From assembly GCF_009862125.1 (NCBI RefSeq), contig NZ_WWHX01000398.1:1-64000 (forward strand): DNA of 64,000 nt, written 5' to 3'. The translations under genes and the position numbers were made by a program. Under the pieces are notes generated by a model. It was given only the letters and a program-made list of their open reading frames with translations, did not search any database and was not told where the DNA came from. Below, piece after piece: positions 34,406 through 42,570 of the stretch. How positions within the stretch are numbered: position 1 is the first letter of the stretch; every line of letters begins with the position of its first letter. Source of the DNA: Streptomyces sp. SID5910 (GTDB lineage Bacteria > Actinomycetota > Actinomycetes > Streptomycetales > Streptomycetaceae).

Positions 34406-35125
34406 ATGCACGAGTTCACACCGTGGCCCAAGACTGCCCGCCTCTTCCGGGACATCGTCGTGACGGAGAAGCTGGACGGGACGAACAGCGCCATCCACAT
34501 CACGAAGGGCGCGGCCGTGCTGTGTCCCAGCAGCGTATTCGAGGCGTACCCCCTGAAGCTGGGGGAGGTTTTCGTCGACGGCTACATCTGGTTCATCACC
34601 GCCCAGTCCCGGAAGCGCATCATCACCCCGGGCAAGACAACCGACAACTACGGCTTCGCCGGCTGGGTCCACGACAACGCCGCGGACCTCGTCCGCATCC
34701 TGGGGGAGGGCCTGCACTTCGGCGAGTGGTGGGGCCGCGGAATCCAGCGGGGCTACGGCCTGGAGGGTAAGCGGTTCAGCCTCTTCAACACGACGCGTTG
34801 GGACGCCGTTGACGAGGACAGCGGGACGTCGATGAAGTCCCGTGCCGAGCAGTCGGACATCATCGACCAGATCGACGTCGTCCCCACGCTGTACGTCGGC
34901 CCGTTCAGTGAGTCCGTCGTCTGGCAGATCGTTGACGACCTGCGCACTTACGGTTCCGTGGCGGCGCCTGGCTTCGAGAACGCCGAAGGCGTTTGCATCT
35001 TTCACACGGCGTCAGGGCGTGTGTTCAAGGTGACCAGTGACCACCGTGACGGGAACCCGCAACGCCTGGCGTCGGGACCGCTGAACGACGTCCGCCGCGA
35101 CGCCGGCAAGTGGGAGGCAGCGTGA
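34406..35125 (+). CDS. RNA ligase family protein
   Basis: The 239-aa protein carries nucleotidyltransferase motifs: EKLDGTN (motif I with the adenylated Lys), LHFGEWWGRGI (motif III-like), NAEGVCIF (motif IV) and VFKVTS (motif V). It is expected to join RNA ends through AMP intermediates, for instance to mend tRNAs cut by host nucleases. A GGAGGAGAG site precedes the ATG. Confidence 0.8.
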   Translation: MHEFTPWPKTARLFRDIVVTEKLDGTNSAIHITKGAAVLCPSSVFEAYPLKLGEVFVDGYIWFITAQSRKRIITPGKTTDNYGFAGWVHDNAADLVRILGEGLHFGEWWGRGIQRGYGLEGKRFSLFNTTRWDAVDEDSGTSMKSRAEQSDIIDQIDVVPTLYVGPFSESVVWQIVDDLRTYGSVAAPGFENAEGVCIFHTASGRVFKVTSDHRDGNPQRLASGPLNDVRRDAGKWEAA

Positions 35126-35343
35126 AACGACTCACGGTCTCCTGTCGACGGTGCGTCGCAGTCGTCCTGGCCCTTGTCGCAGCCCTGATGCTCCTCGCAG
35201 CCTGCGACTTCAAGGACTCCACGGCGCAGCCGTCGTGCTACGAGATCGACGTCGACGCCCCGAAGCGTCCGACGGTGAAGAAGCCGACCGGCCCGAAGGT
35301 GACGGCGCCGGCACTGCGAACCCCGACGAAGAAGAGGAGATGA
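35122..35343 (+). CDS. Small lipoprotein
   Basis: The 73-aa precursor has a basic start, a hydrophobic core (VVLALVAALMLLAAC) with lipobox LAAC, and a mature part rich in Pro, Lys and Thr. GTG overlaps the RNA ligase stop. The 18-bp dyad motif GCGTGAAACGACTCACGG covers this start codon (35120-35137). Surface exposure suggests an exclusion function, unproven. Confidence 0.65.
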   Translation: MKRLTVSCRRCVAVVLALVAALMLLAACDFKDSTAQPSCYEIDVDAPKRPTVKKPTGPKVTAPALRTPTKKRR

Positions 35344-35344
35344 C

Positions 35345-35434
35345 ATGGAAGCCGGCGGAGGAATCATCCTGATCATCATCATCGCCTTCTTGCTTCTGGG
35401 GGCGTCGGGCAAGGATTCGGGAGGCAAGCAGTGA
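35345..35434 (+). CDS. 29-aa transmembrane micropeptide
   Basis: ATG at 35345 begins MEAGGG followed by a hydrophobic stretch of about 14 residues rich in Ile and Leu, then a polar tail. Its TGA overlaps the next GTG, and it starts 1 base after the previous stop, which argues that it is translated. Function unknown. Confidence 0.45.
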   Translation: MEAGGGIILIIIIAFLLLGASGKDSGGKQ

Positions 35435-35643
35435 CCCCCGAAGAGTACGCCGCAGCGCTGGAGGACGAGCGCCGCGCACGCAACGAGCGAGCACGCTACA
35501 TCGTCCGGGAGGAGTACGACGCGCACCACCTGATGCGCCGCAACGGCTCCGGCCAGGCGTGGGGCGTGGCTCGCTACACCAACCCCGAGACGGCCGCCCT
35601 GGCGGCTGCGTTCCTGAACCGCCTGAAGGAGGACGAGGCGTGA
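35431..35643 (+). CDS. Hypothetical protein, 70 aa
   Basis: An acidic, Arg-rich helical protein (MTPEEYAAALEDERRARNERARYIV...) that starts with GTG overlapping the micropeptide stop and ends overlapping the next GTG. No family recognised. Confidence 0.55.
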   Translation: MTPEEYAAALEDERRARNERARYIVREEYDAHHLMRRNGSGQAWGVARYTNPETAALAAAFLNRLKEDEA

Positions 35644-35822
35644 CCCTCGAAGAGCACGCACGAGCCATCGAAGCCGCTATCCAGTCGGCTGCGAGGGATG
35701 GTTACTACCTGGACGACGGCGAGGGCCTGGCCGTGACGGGCCTTGAGCTGAACGACGTCGACGACGCCGATCGAATCACGTCATGGGAGGAGATACGCCT
35801 CCCGGAGTCCCCGCTCATCTAG
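35640..35822 (+). CDS. Hypothetical protein, 60 aa
   Basis: An acidic protein (MTLEEHARAIEAAIQSAARDG...) with an N-terminal helix and an Asp-rich middle. It is coupled by a GTGA overlap and is followed by a terminator. No family recognised. Confidence 0.5.
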   Translation: MTLEEHARAIEAAIQSAARDGYYLDDGEGLAVTGLELNDVDDADRITSWEEIRLPESPLI

Positions 35823-35846
35823 CGCAAGTCACACACGCACCACACC

Positions 35847-35873
35847 GCCCCCGGTTGCTTCGGCGCCGGGGGC
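35847..35873 (+). terminator. Hairpin terminator
   Basis: Arms GCCCCCGG and CCGGGGGC with an 11-nt loop close the RNA ligase unit, 24 bases after the last stop. Confidence 0.65.
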
Positions 35874-35897
35874 TGAGTGCGTAGGAGAGGAGAACAC

Positions 35898-36269
35898 ATG
35901 GACACCCCGGGAATGCGCGAGCTGCGGCACTGGATGGAGAAGACCGCAGACCCCGACAAGGTCGACGGCTACGCAGAAAGGCTTTACGAGTGCATCGGCA
36001 ACGAAGCCGTCGACGTCGAGCACCTGAAGCAGCGTGCGGAGGCGACGAACGCGGCCCTCGTCGACGAGTACCGCGGAGAGGTCTACGCCTGCCGAGCCAT
36101 CCTGCGGACGCTTCAGAAGTTCGCCAGCGGTCGCGACGACGACACCGCACGGCGCGTGTACGCCACACTCTCCCGCTTCAACCTGGGCGAGATGTACCGC
36201 CCCGGAGGTGGCGGAGCGGACCGCTACCTGATCCCCGTGGAGCTGACGGAAGAGGAGACCGCAGCATGA
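35898..36269 (+). CDS. Hypothetical protein, 123 aa
   Basis: A mixed-charge helical protein (MDTPGMRELRHWMEKTADP...) with a GAGAGGAG site 6 bases upstream. It starts a long chain of overlapping small genes that runs to about 40 kb. No domain recognised. Confidence 0.6.
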   Translation: MDTPGMRELRHWMEKTADPDKVDGYAERLYECIGNEAVDVEHLKQRAEATNAALVDEYRGEVYACRAILRTLQKFASGRDDDTARRVYATLSRFNLGEMYRPGGGGADRYLIPVELTEEETAA

Positions 36270-36496
36270 CGACGCCCGTGCAGTTCACCACATTCGACGG
36301 CGGAACCATCGACGTCGACTACATCGGCAACTGGGTGGACATCCACCTCCGCGCCCCGAACGGGCGGACCGTCGCCACGGTGGAGATGTCCGTCGACGAC
36401 GCGAATCACCTGATCCGACAGCTCGAAGGGTGCACGCCGGACGAGGCGGAGGAGCGCTACATCGAGGGCTACAGCGACGGATACGAGGCGGCATGA
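36266..36496 (+). CDS. Hypothetical protein, 76 aa
   Basis: Beta-rich N-terminus (VQFTTFDGGTIDVDYIGNWVDIHL) and acidic C-terminus (DEAEERYIEGYSDGYEAA). ATGA overlap with the previous gene. No family recognised. Confidence 0.55.
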   Translation: MTTPVQFTTFDGGTIDVDYIGNWVDIHLRAPNGRTVATVEMSVDDANHLIRQLEGCTPDEAEERYIEGYSDGYEAA

Positions 36497-36726
36497 GCGC
36501 CCTCTACACCATCACGGCGTACATCCTGGCGCACTACGCCGACGATGACCCCGCCTACGTGGCACGCATCCGTCCGCAGCTCGAAGCGGAGGCGCAGGAG
36601 CTGTACGACGCCGTAGCGCACGAGTTGGCGGCGTGCACCCGGGCGGAGAAGGACTCATGGCCGCAGGCGACTCAGCGTGTGGCCATTGCGTGCGTCGCTA
36701 ATCGCATCGACCCGGAGGTCCCCTGA
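36493..36726 (+). CDS. Hypothetical helical protein, 77 aa
   Basis: Helical protein (MSALYTITAYILAHYADDDPAYV) with acidic middle. ATGA overlaps on both sides indicate coupled translation. No family recognised. Confidence 0.5.
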   Translation: MSALYTITAYILAHYADDDPAYVARIRPQLEAEAQELYDAVAHELAACTRAEKDSWPQATQRVAIACVANRIDPEVP

Positions 36727-37166
36727 TGCACATCGGACGATCCTGGGGCGGCGGAGGCCACCTCGAAGCCGCCTGCCCCTGCCCGCTCGAACCCTGCGGC
36801 CTCGTCGACCGAGACAAGGTGGTCGACGAGTGCGACCAGCACTCGCCCATGGCGTGCAAGACGATGCGCACGGGGCATCGTCCGGAGGACTGCCCCGGCG
36901 TTGGTCGGGACGTCGTGGTGGCCATCGGCAGGACGGAGACCGCGCGGTCGACCGTCATCGACGCCGCCTCGATGGAGGAGGCGGGATACGTGAACTTGTT
37001 CCTCCTCGACGCGCTCGACGACTACCGCGCGGCCGTGGAGCACGAGGCGGCGGAGCGGATTCGCATGTTCCCCGAAACCCCAGCAGGACACGCCGCGGAC
37101 TGGTGGGACGCCGCGACGATTCCCGACGCCATCGTCAACGAGATCGACCCGGAGACAGCCTCATGA
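36726..37166 (+). CDS. Cys/His-rich protein, 146 aa
   Basis: The N-terminal third is Cys-rich (CPCPLEPCGLV, CDQHSPMACKT, HRPEDC), with spacing that could bind zinc. A helical acidic C-terminal part follows. No family recognised; a DNA- or protein-binding role is possible. It starts on the last base of the preceding stop. Confidence 0.55.
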   Translation: MHIGRSWGGGGHLEAACPCPLEPCGLVDRDKVVDECDQHSPMACKTMRTGHRPEDCPGVGRDVVVAIGRTETARSTVIDAASMEEAGYVNLFLLDALDDYRAAVEHEAAERIRMFPETPAGHAADWWDAATIPDAIVNEIDPETAS

Positions 37167-37309
37167 GCCGCCACGCCAAGGACCCCCGCACCGACGCCAG
37201 CCGTGCCGGCGAGGAGTTCGACGACCTCTTCCGCACGTCGACGCAGCGAGCGGAGGAGAAGCGTGCCGCTGGCCGCTACCCCTACGACCTCCCGGAGGTG
37301 GTGCGCTGA
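37163..37309 (+). CDS. Hypothetical protein, 48 aa
   Basis: A charged 48-aa protein (MSRHAKDPRTDASRAGEEF...) with ATGA overlap upstream and shared base with the next ATG downstream. No family recognised. Confidence 0.45.
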   Translation: MSRHAKDPRTDASRAGEEFDDLFRTSTQRAEEKRAAGRYPYDLPEVVR

Positions 37310-37491
37310 TGGCGCTCAGCGTGGAGACGGTTCAAGCCCTGGCGGTTGTACAGGAGACGTCGTGCCACATGGCATCCGACCGTAACGGCCACCTCCCCAT
37401 CCCGCGGGAGTTGGCGGCGCTCCTCGTCGCCCTGACGGAGGAGGTTGCGCGCCTGGACGCGCGAGTCAAGGAACTGGAGGCGAGGCCGTGA
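37309..37491 (+). CDS. Hypothetical protein, 60 aa
   Basis: A helical protein ending in a short coiled coil (EEVARLDARVKELEARP). It overlaps both neighbours by a few bases. No family recognised. Confidence 0.5.
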   Translation: MALSVETVQALAVVQETSCHMASDRNGHLPIPRELAALLVALTEEVARLDARVKELEARP

Positions 37492-37820
37492 AGTACACCG
37501 ACCACGACGGCGACACATGGGAGGCCGTCAATGAGGGGCGGCACCTTCTGTGCGTCGCGTCGTCAGTGAGCGGCTTCGAAGGGTCGTCGTTCACACGGGA
37601 GTTCGTGGAGGAGCACTACGGGCCACTCAATCCGGAGGGTGCTCAAGAGCAGCAGGACGCCCCTGCTCCCGCCCTTCCGACGGTCGAAGGCGTCATGAGC
37701 CGCGCAAGCGTCTTCCAGTCTGCTCACGCCCTCGTCACGGGCCTCCCGTGGGGCGACGAGGAGAAGCCGTCCGTGTACGACGTCCTGAGCGTCGCGAAGT
37801 GGCTGGAGGGTGACGAATGA
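37488..37820 (+). CDS. phiSA1p31-related protein
   Basis: The 110-aa protein starts YTDHDGDTWEAVNEGRHLL. This resembles the small domain of phiSA1p31-related proteins common in Streptomyces phages, which read like YxDxxGDxW...G. A Pro-rich linker and a helical C-terminus follow. Related segments occur at 41745, 42571 and 44082. Function unknown. Confidence 0.55.
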   Translation: MKYTDHDGDTWEAVNEGRHLLCVASSVSGFEGSSFTREFVEEHYGPLNPEGAQEQQDAPAPALPTVEGVMSRASVFQSAHALVTGLPWGDEEKPSVYDVLSVAKWLEGDE

Positions 37821-38014
37821 GCGCACCCGTTCCCGGCACGGGGCGCCGACGATGGCACACCCGTAAGGACCGGGCTGGGCGGCCGAATGGGCTGCTAGCT
37901 GCAAGCCGAATCGTGCCGCACCGGTACGGCGACGAGGGCGACAAAGGTCCGTGGTTCCGACGCATCGTCCGGCGTCGAGAGGCGCGGCTCTGGAGAAGGG
38001 AGGCGGGTGCATGA
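37817..38014 (+). CDS. Basic hypothetical protein, 65 aa
   Basis: A strongly basic protein (GRRRWHTRKDRAGRP...RRIVRRREARLWRR) that may bind nucleic acid. ATGA overlap with the previous gene. No family recognised. Confidence 0.45.
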   Translation: MSAPVPGTGRRRWHTRKDRAGRPNGLLAASRIVPHRYGDEGDKGPWFRRIVRRREARLWRREAGA

Positions 38015-38400
38015 TGTACACCCTCGCCGACGCCATCCGCGACGAGTTCCGTCGCACTCACCCTGGCAACCGGGGCGTCCTCAAGTGCACGTCGTGCTAC
38101 CGGCGCAAGGACCGGGAGGAGTTCCGCGAGACGCCATGGCATGGACGTGCGGCAGCGTGCAAGCGCTGCGAGGGCGTGACGTGGCTCATCCTCCAGTACG
38201 AGCAGCAGCGTTGGGCCCTGGCGCAGGAGCGGGAGAAGACGCGCATGCTGCGTCGGCACGTTCAGAGGCTCCGGTTTGCCCACTACCGCCCGCGCTACGT
38301 CATGGGCTGGCCCTCGTCGGCCCGCCCGCTTCTGACGGAGCCGATCCCGGGGACCGCACGGCACCGAAAGCGCGCACGACTCACGAAGGAGAACCGATGA
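38011..38400 (+). CDS. Zinc-finger-like hypothetical protein
   Basis: The 129-aa protein has two CxxC knuckles (CTSCYRRKDREEF... and CKRCEGV), like phage zinc-binding recombination endonuclease or transcription proteins, then a basic helical C-terminus. A GGGAGGCGGG site precedes the tandem ATGs at 38011/38014. Confidence 0.55.
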   Translation: MMYTLADAIRDEFRRTHPGNRGVLKCTSCYRRKDREEFRETPWHGRAAACKRCEGVTWLILQYEQQRWALAQEREKTRMLRRHVQRLRFAHYRPRYVMGWPSSARPLLTEPIPGTARHRKRARLTKENR

Positions 38401-38576
38401 CCGACACCCTTGCCCGCATGCTCTTCGAGACGTGGGCTGCGCAGTACGACCCGGAGGCGGATGCCGACTTCGTCCGTCAGCAGCACGGCGTGCTGAGCAT
38501 CATGCGCCCCCACCTCTACCCGCCGCAGGTCCCGGAGACGTTCCGCGGCCCGAAGTGGGGGACTCGATGGAGGTAG
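38397..38576 (+). CDS. Hypothetical protein, 59 aa
   Basis: An acidic N-terminal helix (MTDTLARMLFETWAAQYDPEAD) and Pro-rich end. It overlaps both neighbours. No family recognised. Confidence 0.45.
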   Translation: MTDTLARMLFETWAAQYDPEADADFVRQQHGVLSIMRPHLYPPQVPETFRGPKWGTRWR

Positions 38577-38995
38577 AGGAACGGTTCTGGTCGAAGGTCG
38601 ACTTCGACGCTCACGACGAAGAGCGGTGCTGGTCGTGGACAGCCACCAAGTGCCGTGACGGATACGGGTCGTTCTACCTCTGCGGAAGCATGGTGGGCGC
38701 GCACCGCATGGCCTACACGCTCGAAGTCGGGGAAATACCTGCGGGCCTGGAGCTAGACCATACGTGCGGCAACAGAGCGTGCGTCAACCCTGCGCACTTG
38801 GATCCGGTAACCCACGCAGAGAACGTTCGGCGTGGGCGGGTCGGTCGGCACAACCGGGCGAAGGCGGCGTGCCCAGAGGGCCATCCCTACGACGCCGTCA
38901 GAACGCGAACCGACGGTACTACTTACCGCGCGTGCCGACGCTGCGAAGCGTCGTACACCCGCCGATTTCGTGAGAGAAGGGGGAGGCGAGCATGA
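38567..38995 (+). CDS. HNH endonuclease, homing-type
   Basis: The 142-aa protein starts EERFWSKV and has the HNH core LELDHTCGNRACVNPAHLDPVTHAENVRR. Cys-rich zinc knuckles (CPEGHPYD...CRRCEASYTRRF) follow. This domain order is typical of phage free-standing HNH enzymes that move between genomes. It overlaps the preceding gene by 10 bp. Confidence 0.85.
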   Translation: MEVEERFWSKVDFDAHDEERCWSWTATKCRDGYGSFYLCGSMVGAHRMAYTLEVGEIPAGLELDHTCGNRACVNPAHLDPVTHAENVRRGRVGRHNRAKAACPEGHPYDAVRTRTDGTTYRACRRCEASYTRRFRERRGRRA

Positions 38996-39534
38996 GCGTG
39001 CCGCAGTGTGGAGACTTCGCTCTGACCCGCATCAAGGGCCTGGCTGGTGCCTTCGTGGCTGCCGGCCAGGCCCTCGTGGGCGACGCGGCACCCGTCCAGC
39101 ACGCCTTCGTCTACGTCGGCAACGGCTACATAGTGCAAGCCATGCCGGGCGGGGCGGAGAAGATCCGTCTCGACGAGGCGTCGGAGCCGGTCCTCTGGTC
39201 GACGGGCGCCTTCGACCTGACGGCCGCGCAGCGCATGCGGATCTGCTACGAGGCGCGGAGCCTTGTCGGGACGCCGTACAGCTTCCTCGACTACGCGTCC
39301 ATAGCGCTCGCCCACTACCGCATCAGACCCCGGTGGGTGCGGGAGTTTGTGGCGGACACGGGGCACATGATTTGCAGTCAGTTGGTCGACGAGGTGTACC
39401 TCCGTGCGGGCGTGCATCTCTTCGACGACGGCCGGCTCGCGGGCGACGTCACGCCGGGGGACCTGTATAAGGCGCTGCGTCCGAAGCGCGTGGCATCAAC
39501 GGATCGCGATCTGAGGAGGCTGGCTCGTGGGTGA
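38992..39534 (+). CDS. Permuted NlpC/P60 (papain-fold) hydrolase-like protein
   Basis: The 180-aa protein begins PQCGDFALTRIKG and has VQHAFVYVGNGYIVQAMPGG and GTPYSFLDYASIALAHY, then ICSQLVDEVYLRAG. The order His before Cys matches the YiiX-type permuted papain fold. It may cut peptide or lipid-linked amide bonds; substrate unknown. It lacks a signal peptide and sits among early genes, so it is unlikely to be the endolysin. Confidence 0.7.
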   Translation: MSVPQCGDFALTRIKGLAGAFVAAGQALVGDAAPVQHAFVYVGNGYIVQAMPGGAEKIRLDEASEPVLWSTGAFDLTAAQRMRICYEARSLVGTPYSFLDYASIALAHYRIRPRWVREFVADTGHMICSQLVDEVYLRAGVHLFDDGRLAGDVTPGDLYKALRPKRVASTDRDLRRLARG

Positions 39535-40051
39535 GCAGTACGGAGCACCGGAGGTCTACGACAGCTCTGACGAGTACAGCCGGGACGACCGCATCGAGAC
39601 GTACTACCAGGGTTGGGGCGCCCGTGAGATGGCGGAGCGCATCGTCGAGCTGGAGGACGAGCTAGGCGCGGACGTCGACGGCATCTGCACCGGCATGCAC
39701 GCGGACGTGGCGGAGGCGCGGGCGGAGGTGGAGCGGGTGCGTACCCGTCTGGTTCGCACGGAGAACCTTCGTAGGGTCGCGCACTACCGGCGCGACCGCT
39801 ACCGCCTCGCCTGGCTCTCCGCCCGGCGACGTGCCGCCCACGAGTCCGTCATGGCGACGGAGGCCGTCGAGCATCTCACCGCTGACCGGGACCGGTGGCG
39901 GCAGAGGTACGAGCGCCTGGCGGCAGAGCTGGAGGCGTCGCGTAAAACGACTCACGCGCCTCGTCTGGAGTACGCCGGCGAGGACGAGGACGGCCCCGTC
40001 TACAAGCTCGCCGAAAGTCCCGTGTCACATCCGGGGGCCAGCGCCCCATAA
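39527..40051 (+). CDS. Coiled-coil hypothetical protein
   Basis: The 174-aa protein has a long coiled coil (about residues 35-145) between acidic ends. Its 3' end is overlapped by two regulatory motifs, the 18-bp dyad at 39940-39957 and the promoter at 40023-40052. The last coding part may therefore be shaped by DNA function. No family recognised. Confidence 0.5.
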   Translation: MGEQYGAPEVYDSSDEYSRDDRIETYYQGWGAREMAERIVELEDELGADVDGICTGMHADVAEARAEVERVRTRLVRTENLRRVAHYRRDRYRLAWLSARRRAAHESVMATEAVEHLTADRDRWRQRYERLAAELEASRKTTHAPRLEYAGEDEDGPVYKLAESPVSHPGASAP

Positions 40052-40052
40052 C
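40023..40052 (+). promoter_or_regulatory. Phage promoter, TGTCAC/CATWAC class
   Basis: TGTCAC, 18 bp, CATAAC, then CCATGTGTAAG identical to the site at 32811. The spacer begins ATC and ends GCGCCC as in the other members. It lies 64 bases before the RDF start codon, which implies the excision factor is made with the early lytic genes. Confidence 0.7.
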
Positions 40053-40116
40053 CCATGTGTAAGGCCGAACGGCCGCACACACCACGCACACCGTCACCGA
40101 CGAAAGGCACTCACAC

Positions 40117-40893
40117 ATGGCGAACAACCTCGCGAACATCTGGGACGCCGACCCCGACGCCGCTCCGAAGGAGGCGCCTTCCTTCTCCGACGACATCGCC
40201 GGCCGCTTCCGGTCCGGTCGCCTCGTGAAGACGGGGCGGACGGAGACGCCGGAGTCACTCAACGAGTGGCGGGTCACCACCGGCGACCCGTCCGTCGCGA
40301 AGAAGGTCGCGGAGATCCTGGGCGGGGAGCCGGAGTCCTGGGAGACCGACCGTGAGGACAACATCGAGATCCTCACCGACGCCAAGACGGTTCAGATCGT
40401 CATCGAGCCGGACGGCGTCGACGCCTCCTTCAAGCAGTTCGTTCCGGGCGCCGGCATGACGCACCACTGCGACGGCTTCAACTACCTCTCCCCGGACGAG
40501 GACAAGGGCCAGTCCTGCGGCTGCCCGTCGCTGATCGCGGAGCGGAAGCTGAAGGCGCAGCAGATGCGCGGCCCGAAGCCGTCCGTCGACATCACCTTCC
40601 GCATGGCGGACGCTCCGGACCTGGGCAAGTTCCGCTTCAACTCCGGCTCGTGGAAGCTCGTGGAGGCCCTCGGTCCGCTGTTCGCCGACCTCGACAAGCA
40701 CGGCAACGCGGGCGACGAGGAGAGCGGCGTCGACGGCGTGCCCGTGCGGGCGTCGCTGACCATCGAGAACGTGTCCTACGTCCCGAAGAAGGGCCCGCGC
40801 GCCGGCCAGACCGTCTCGTACAACAAGCCCGTCATCAAGGTCTTCGGTGCCGCTGAGTCGGCGGGTGACGAGGGCCTGGCGAAGGCAGCGTAA
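40117..40893 (+). CDS. Recombination directionality factor (Gp3-like)
   Basis: The 258-aa protein resembles the phiC31/phiBT1 Gp3 family, which turns serine integrases from integration to excision. Support: the FRSGRLVKTGRTETPESLNEWRV start and KKVAEILGGEPESWETD. Further on are the Cys/His segment THHCDGFNYL...CGCPS, IAERKLKAQQMRGPKPSVDITFRMAD and FRFNSGSW. Length is close to that of phiC31 Gp3. It has its own promoter and terminator. Confidence 0.78.
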   Translation: MANNLANIWDADPDAAPKEAPSFSDDIAGRFRSGRLVKTGRTETPESLNEWRVTTGDPSVAKKVAEILGGEPESWETDREDNIEILTDAKTVQIVIEPDGVDASFKQFVPGAGMTHHCDGFNYLSPDEDKGQSCGCPSLIAERKLKAQQMRGPKPSVDITFRMADAPDLGKFRFNSGSWKLVEALGPLFADLDKHGNAGDEESGVDGVPVRASLTIENVSYVPKKGPRAGQTVSYNKPVIKVFGAAESAGDEGLAKAA

Positions 40894-40919
40894 GCGGCTC
40901 ATGTAGCACGCACAACGCA

Positions 40920-40960
40920 AGGCGCCGCTCCCAATGATTCCGGCACTGGGAGCGGCGCCT
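40920..40960 (+). terminator. Strong hairpin terminator after RDF
   Basis: Perfect 14-nt arms AGGCGCCGCTCCCA and TGGGAGCGGCGCCT with a 13-nt loop lie 27 bases after the RDF stop. Confidence 0.8.
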
Positions 40961-40990
40961 CTCACGATTCTACGCACAGAAGGAGGGCGA

Positions 40991-41461
40991 GTGGGTGGCG
41001 TCAGCTTTGCGCCGGCACCTGGGTACCCGAACTACATCGTAGGCAGTAACGGCAAGGTCTACGGACCGCGCGGTGAGTTGAATCCAAAGATTGGGTCTTC
41101 TGGGTACGCCACTGTGTCCCTGGGGAGCCGGGCGCATGGCACCGGCCGCCAGGTATCGCTTCACCGACTCGTCCTCTGGGCGTTCGAAGGCCCGCCTCCC
41201 GGTCCTGGGTACGACTGCGATCACGTCGACGAGGACGCCACGAACAACGACGTGTCCAACCTCCGATGGCTGGGGGCCAGGGAGAACCGATCGAGGGCCG
41301 GGGAGTCCAACGCGGCAGCCAAGCTCACCGCCGCGCAAGTCCTGGAGATCCGCGCGGCCCTCGGCGCAGGGGAGACCGGCAAGTCGCTAGCTGAGCGGTA
41401 CGGGGTGACCCCGACGACCATCAGCTACATCCGGCAACGCAAATCATGGGCACACATCTGA
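40991..41461 (+). CDS. HNH homing endonuclease with C-terminal HTH
   Basis: The 156-aa protein has a NUMOD4-like start (APGYPNYIVGSNGKVYG), an HNH core (VSLHRLVLWAFEGP, CDHVDEDATNNDVSNLRWL) and a C-terminal helix-turn-helix (LAERYGVTPTTISYIRQRKSW) for target recognition. It begins with GTG after AGGAGGG, right behind a terminator. That placement fits a mobile insert. Confidence 0.85.
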   Translation: MGGVSFAPAPGYPNYIVGSNGKVYGPRGELNPKIGSSGYATVSLGSRAHGTGRQVSLHRLVLWAFEGPPPGPGYDCDHVDEDATNNDVSNLRWLGARENRSRAGESNAAAKLTAAQVLEIRAALGAGETGKSLAERYGVTPTTISYIRQRKSWAHI

Positions 41462-41472
41462 GGAGAGAGAGC

Positions 41473-41748
41473 ATGGGCAAGGTTGAGTTGACGGACTTCA
41501 CGGGGGCCGTCATCGCCCCGGGCAAGCTGGTGGCCTACCCAACCCGCCGCGGGAACCGAGTCCGCAACACGGAGGCCGTGGTCGTCGAGACGATGAGCGA
41601 CAAGTCCTCCGGGCGAGTCGTCCCCAAGCTGAAGGTCGCCCCCACGGGCCGGGAGTCGGGGGTGTCGGCACGAAAGACGCTGACCACACAGACCATCGGT
41701 GCGGAACACGTTGTCGTCATCGGTGACACGAAGGGGGAGGGCAAGTGA
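41473..41748 (+). CDS. Hypothetical SH3-like protein, 91 aa
   Basis: Beta-rich small protein (MGKVELTDFTGAVIAPGKLVAY...) with the layout of one SH3-like barrel. A GAGGAGAG site precedes the ATG at 41473, and the stop overlaps the next GTG. Confidence 0.5.
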   Translation: MGKVELTDFTGAVIAPGKLVAYPTRRGNRVRNTEAVVVETMSDKSSGRVVPKLKVAPTGRESGVSARKTLTTQTIGAEHVVVIGDTKGEGK

Positions 41749-42497
41749 GCGACGTCTTCGAGGTGGGGCAGAAGGTACGCGTCAACGGCGCGGTGGACGG
41801 TGAGATCACGTACGGGCCGTTCCCGAGTACCTTCGGCACCTACACCGGCTACGTGGTCCGCATCGGTGAGAAGGAGCGGCTTCAGAGGGAGCGCGACCTC
41901 TCCGCCATCCCCACGCCGCCCGCCTTCGCCGTGGGCGACGTGGTCACCTACGACTACGGCGAGGGCGGCAAGCTCGTCGCCGGCCCGTTCAAGTCGGAGC
42001 ACCACGATGACCCCGTCTGGGTCGTGGAGAAGCCGAACGGCACGCACATGACGCCGACGCAGAACAGCCTAACGAAGGTGGAGGCGCCGGCCGTCAAGGT
42101 TGGTGACCGGGTGCGGGTGGTGAAGGACGATGAATCGTTCGACCCGGGCAAGTTCGTCGGGCTCGTGGGGACTCTGGTCGGGTACGGCACCGCTGGTGGC
42201 CCCACGCCCTACAAGGTGTCCTTCGGCGCGGACGGTGGTCGCCACGGCGACCCGGTTAACGGCTACTGGTTCTGCGCCGAAGTCGAGCCCGTCACTGGCG
42301 AAGACACCTACGAGCACGACGGCGTGGTCTACGACCTGACGGCGAAGTACCGAGACCGGGAGGGTGACTCCCTCCGCATCAAGCTCGTGAACGACGTCCC
42401 GCGCGTGGCCTGGTTCGGCAATACCCCCGGCGAGTACGACGACACCCTGATGAAGGCCCTGGCACAGTACGGCCCCTTCACCCGCGTCACGGACTGA
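41745..42497 (+). CDS. Multi-SH3-like-repeat protein with phiSA1p31-like C-terminus
   Basis: The 250-aa protein has repeated units starting VGQKVRVNG, VGDVVTYDY and VGDRVRVVKD, each like a KOW/SH3 barrel. A C-terminal YEHDGVVYDLTAKYRDREGDSLRI segment like phiSA1p31-related proteins follows. It is paralogous to the next gene and shares repeats with the one at 53092. Function unknown. Confidence 0.55.
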   Translation: MSDVFEVGQKVRVNGAVDGEITYGPFPSTFGTYTGYVVRIGEKERLQRERDLSAIPTPPAFAVGDVVTYDYGEGGKLVAGPFKSEHHDDPVWVVEKPNGTHMTPTQNSLTKVEAPAVKVGDRVRVVKDDESFDPGKFVGLVGTLVGYGTAGGPTPYKVSFGADGGRHGDPVNGYWFCAEVEPVTGEDTYEHDGVVYDLTAKYRDREGDSLRIKLVNDVPRVAWFGNTPGEYDDTLMKALAQYGPFTRVTD

Positions 42498-42570
42498 CCA
42501 ACCCACACCCCACGGCCCCCGGACACCGACGATCCGGAGGCCTTCGCAAGACACTCACGGAGGAGAGACC

